Positions 18,765-21,709 of a DNA stretch of 21,709 bases are shown one piece after another. The position numbers and the translations under genes are program-made. Origin of the DNA: Cudoniella acicularis (Eukaryota; Ascomycota; Leotiomycetes; Helotiales; Helotiaceae); contig JAAMPI010000984.1 of NCBI GenBank assembly GCA_013054445.1, forward strand, positions 1 to 21,709. The letters run 5' to 3'. Under the pieces are notes generated by a model. The model had not been told where the DNA came from and did not search any database. It saw only the letters and a program-made list of their open reading frames with translations. Numbering within the stretch: position 1 is the stretch's first letter; every line of letters begins with the position of its first letter.

Positions 18765-20873
18765 TCACACAATAGAGAACTCTCTCAAGGCAGGCTCATC
18801 TGGGCGGTCACGCATCCAGCTGTCCTGCCACTTGATAGCCTCGCCGTTCATCAAACCATAAATATAGGCGTCACTTACAAGGCAGTGTTTGGGCCTGGCC
18901 TCGGTCTCATCAGGCGCTGCGGTTGTCCCCACGGACCGCAGAATAAAGGGCGTCTTTCCTCCATACAACACCGCGACGATATCTCCGGCTTTAATGTTTG
19001 AGTTCGTCGCGAGACCTATGTACCCAAACTTCGTGACGAACAAGGTGCGTCCGTCAGCCATGTCCCTCACCCGTTTCCGCCATTGGTCCATCTCCCACCA
19101 TCTGTTCCAACCCCTCAGGGACTGGTATACTTCGTCTGCCATGGCCTTCATGAAGGCCTGGAAGGTGGCGAATTTTGGATGCTCTTTGACTGCCTCGCCC
19201 CGAGGATCTAGAAAGTCAAAATCTATGTTGAATCCAGGATTGGAGAAGTCGTACTCCTCGATGTGCATCGGGCCAAAGGACGAATCAGCAGTGGTGTGGT
19301 GCTCTTGGAAGGGCTTTGGGCGCAAAAAGCCATAATGCTGAGCCACTTGGAGGAGAAAGCCTTCTGCCAAGACTCTCGTGAGGTCCGACTCAGTGAGTAT
19401 AGTCGCGGTGATAGGAGATACGCCAATGAGAGAGGTTCGGAACAGGACATTGAAAAGAGGCAGGCCGGTTGGATGCATCCCGTCGAGACCCCTCCCGATG
19501 AAGGACATGATACTGACGTAGTCCATCTCGAGGATCGGAATTTGGGCCACCTTGGAGATTTCATCGCACTTAACCCCGAGTGGATGAATGGTGGGCGAGT
19601 CTGAGGGCACGGGGATGTCCAGGGCGAAGAGGTCGTCCCCATCGGAACCTTCCAAGGCGACATTTCCGCCGCCAATCGTGTAAAGTCTGGAGGCGTTGTA
19701 CAAGTCGCCCAGTTCGCCTGCATGCTTGCTAGGCATTTTATGTTGTTCCTTGACCCTCCAGTCTGGGACCCAGGACGGCAAGTCACCCCTGTCGGGCCTC
19801 TGATCGTAAAGTCTGCTCGCTGCCTCGTTCATGCTGTCCAGACAGCCGGTCATGCGAATATGAGTCTGTGAAAATTCCGTATATACGTCGGCGAAGGTGA
19901 TAGACTTGCGATAGTCTGGTCGAGGGTACTGAGCTGCGTCCTTGGCAAGACTCAAGATGGCGTACATGCGGTCCTTCGGCTCGGTACAATCCTGATTTGC
20001 TGTACGTAGCAGCAGGAGAAAGAAGACCGGGTCTTGTTTGATGGCCTTTTGAAGGTCAAAGAAGAGATCTAGTTCGGCCAGTCTGCAGCTCTGAATTATG
20101 GCCCAGTGCTCGGGATTGACAGCCTGCTCCAGCATAATCTTCTTTCGGTAGATTTGATACCAGGCTTCATTCAGGCCGGCAATGTTGTCCCACGAGATCT
20201 CTTTCTGCCCGCACTTGACGACCACAGTCCGGGCGAGTTGTACTTCCTGGTAAATCCACAGTCTACTCCAGTATGGACGTCTGAGGAGATTTCGAACGGC
20301 CAGCCAGGGTCGTTTGTTGAAGGGCTCGATCACGTACTCCAGGATATGCAAGTGGTTTTTGTCTTCTGCTTTTGCATAATGACCGCCCCACTCCACGCAT
20401 GTGTCCATGGCGAGGTCGCTGTCGTCTCTTTCCTCACCGAGCCATACGATGACCGACGAGGCGCCTCTGTAGATGTTGGCCATCATTTGGACTTGAGACT
20501 CTCGTTCCACAAAGTTTGCCTGGTTGATGCATACCGCATCCACCCAGATGATGAATTCTTGGTCATCTTTTCGAAGGTGTCGAAGTGCGGCTTCGAGGTT
20601 GACAGTGACCCACCACTCTTGTCCATCAAGTACGATCGGTCGGGTTACCTTAGGATCCCCCCAGCAGTAGGACAGGGCGTTAAAGAATGGTAGCTCCTTG
20701 TCGCTCAGGGAAATAATGCAGAGAGTTGCGCGGATGGGTGCCTTGAAGTCAAGCGCCGGAAGGATATGCAAAACCCGGATTTGTCTTTGTGCCTCGTCGA
20801 GAGGGCGATAGACCCTCTCGGTTACCGGGGATTCAGAGTGTTTTTCTGTTGAGGTAAGGTCGGCTGAAGCCAT
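18765..20873 (-). CDS. HET-domain protein (heterokaryon incompatibility family), 702 aa
   Basis: The ATG at 20873 gives MASADLTSTEKHSESPVTER. The frame is open farther upstream but without another ATG. The stop TGA is at 18765-18767, and no intron is needed. The HET domain (Pfam PF06985) covers about residues 45-200: FFNALSYCWGDP (63-73), LEAALRHLR (93-101), FIIWVDAVCINQANFVERES (107-126), QMMANIYRGASSVIVWLGEE (129-148). A middle helical region (LLLLRTANQDCTEPKDRMYA) matches the family pattern of cysteine and PKDRxYA. The C-terminus has SWVPDWRV, then GYIGLATNSNIKAGDIVAVL and FILRSVG, which recur in HET proteins. HET domains trigger cell death on fusion of incompatible strains and related to TIR/NLR-like immune signalling. 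No NACHT or WD repeat is fused to it, so a single-domain class. The gene is intact and not RIP-mutated. Its allele partner is not in the window. Confidence 0.92.
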   Translation of the reverse strand: MASADLTSTEKHSESPVTERVYRPLDEAQRQIRVLHILPALDFKAPIRATLCIISLSDKELPFFNALSYCWGDPKVTRPIVLDGQEWWVTVNLEAALRHLRKDDQEFIIWVDAVCINQANFVERESQVQMMANIYRGASSVIVWLGEERDDSDLAMDTCVEWGGHYAKAEDKNHLHILEYVIEPFNKRPWLAVRNLLRRPYWSRLWIYQEVQLARTVVVKCGQKEISWDNIAGLNEAWYQIYRKKIMLEQAVNPEHWAIIQSCRLAELDLFFDLQKAIKQDPVFFLLLLRTANQDCTEPKDRMYAILSLAKDAAQYPRPDYRKSITFADVYTEFSQTHIRMTGCLDSMNEAASRLYDQRPDRGDLPSWVPDWRVKEQHKMPSKHAGELGDLYNASRLYTIGGGNVALEGSDGDDLFALDIPVPSDSPTIHPLGVKCDEISKVAQIPILEMDYVSIMSFIGRGLDGMHPTGLPLFNVLFRTSLIGVSPITATILTESDLTRVLAEGFLLQVAQHYGFLRPKPFQEHHTTADSSFGPMHIEEYDFSNPGFNIDFDFLDPRGEAVKEHPKFATFQAFMKAMADEVYQSLRGWNRWWEMDQWRKRVRDMADGRTLFVTKFGYIGLATNSNIKAGDIVAVLYGGKTPFILRSVGTTAAPDETEARPKHCLVSDAYIYGLMNGEAIKWQDSWMRDRPDEPALREFSIV

Positions 20874-21600
20874 GTGTTTAGAAATTGTTGGATTCAGTAG
20901 TGTGTGGAATGCATTGTTAGGGGATCGAGCGGTTTTAATACTCCCCCCTCCACAGCCTTGCACCTAAGCGGCATGATGCATCGGGAATCGGGCATCTGCA
21001 GGCATCAGCATCAAAGCCTCATAGTTATCTCGCGTTGGTAATTGGCTGAAAACTGCAGGCATGCATGTTGTGTAACGATAAGAATACTATATCGCAACAT
21101 TATCTCGTCGCCGAGACAGTTGTACCGTGGTCTATTTGTAGTGGGGATAGAGTCGAGAAGGCAATTGAAATGCCGTCGTGTTTGTAACTGACACGAGAGA
21201 TGTTGAAAGTTGACAGAGGAAGAAGAAGGTTGGCGAAGGAAGGAAAAGAGTTTGGAAGGGGAGACAGGTATTTTATAGGGCTTAAGCGAGAGGCTAGAGT
21301 AGTCTTGGTTCCAACTAGAATTGGAAGTCCCCTTATTGGTATTTGCTGGTGATAGAAATTTGATGGCAAATTTAGTTCGCATGAGAGTACAGCCAAAGCG
21401 GGAAGACTGTGCGAATAATAATACCTATGTAAACCGAAAAGAAGAAGAGGAATATATTGTATATTTCCTAAGAGAACGCATCCATACATGCAAATATCCT
21501 CCCGCTATCCAAACTCCAAAAACGCAGTAATACGTACACAAAGAAGAAACACTCGCAACAAACACATCCCTCCTAAAACTAAAAAGACCCCACCACTCAT
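20874..21600. other. Intergenic region with leader/promoter of the HET gene
   Basis: Both strands carry short open frames (21011-21382, 21100-21489, 21321-21530 and others) without recognisable domains. The minus strand shows a TATA-like box near 21.27 kb followed by a long pyrimidine-rich tract, the layout of a fungal promoter pointing to the HET gene. If so, the leader is long (about 370 nt) and contains small upstream ORFs, including one of about 30 codons beginning at ATG near 21104. Confidence 0.4.
21268..21281 (-). promoter_or_regulatory. Possible TATA box for the HET gene
   Basis: The minus strand reads CCCTATAAAATACC, a near-consensus TATA box. It is followed downstream by a CT-rich tract (about 21262-21210) and CAACTTTCAACATC, as at many filamentous-fungal transcription starts. 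It could equally serve a non-coding or unrecognised transcript. Confidence 0.45.
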
Positions 21601-21709
21601 TCAGAAACAACTATAACAGCCGTCCCCCCAACAACCCCCAAAAGCACCAACACCGTCAAAATCCCCGCCCCAACCCTATCCCTCGTCGTAATCTCCCCTC
21701 CCCACAACA
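21601..21709 (-). CDS. C-terminal end of a membrane protein (partial)
   Basis: Reading in from the right edge on the minus strand, one frame is open to TGA at 21601-21603. It gives LWGGEITTRDRVGAG then ILTVLVLLGVVGGTAVIVVS and E. This is a charged loop followed by one long hydrophobic helix, a typical last transmembrane segment with a very short tail. The open reading, the G-rich third positions and the plausible helix support a real gene whose body lies beyond the window. EamA-type and similar transporters end this way, but 36 residues do not identify it. Confidence 0.5.

Noticed and set aside
1..21709. CRISPR array, prophage, bacterial operon or ribosomal RNA
   Set aside because: No regularly spaced repeats, no rRNA-like blocks; introns and HET/Zn2Cys6 genes show a fungal nuclear locus.

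Overview
The window comes from a filamentous ascomycete (Pezizomycotina; a Leotiomycete-like genome is my guess). The evidence is short 47-66 nt introns with GTRNGN donors and CTNAC-type branch sites, a HET-domain gene, a Zn2Cys6-type regulator, an allantoate-permease-like MFS relic, and repeats whose decay looks like repeat-induced point mutation (RIP): AT-rich, TpA-rich, with stops that are almost all TAA or TAG.

Left half (1-9300), transposon-dominated. Positions 1-1101 are AT-rich degraded repeat. A solo LTR (1102-1277) follows, flanked by a perfect 5-bp duplication (TGCAC). A family of TA-flanked terminal inverted repeats starting ACGTCC is seen four times. One pair bounds a complete 234-bp MITE (1790-2023). 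A second, more diverged pair (1402 and 5337) could bound a 3.9-kb unit. Between that second pair lies a nearly intact two-exon gene of about 578 codons (2727-4530) for a fungal protein of unknown function, broken by one apparent +1 frameshift near its start. It has features that could fit an ADP-ribosyltransferase-like fold.

The main discovery is at 5403-9262 on the minus strand. Several short scattered ORFs are pieces of one very long RIP-killed gene. Read through its stops, it encodes a DUF3435/FluG-type tyrosine recombinase (the family of Starship 'captains'), followed in the same reading frame by a Cys/His zinc-finger-like segment, a basic and Ser/Thr-rich linker, and two tandem chromodomains. 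I infer the remnant of a giant mobile element or of a related recombinase transposon with a chromatin-targeting tail. If it obeyed captain geometry, the element edge would lie right of 9.3 kb and its cargo to the left.

Middle (9300-13200): no convincing gene. It holds an imperfect 24-bp inverted repeat (10044-10104), an adjacent 13-bp palindrome, and a motif (TGATCGGTGAGC) repeated five times in two clusters 2 kb apart.

Right half (13200-21709), ordinary genes and one relic: a six-exon Zn2Cys6-type regulator (13226-15869, plus); an MFS transporter pseudogene with stops and an internal deletion (16678-17844, minus); an intact HET-domain gene (18765-20873, minus) with a possible TATA/pyrimidine-rich promoter near 21.27 kb; and the last 36 codons of a membrane protein entering from the right edge (21601-21709, minus).
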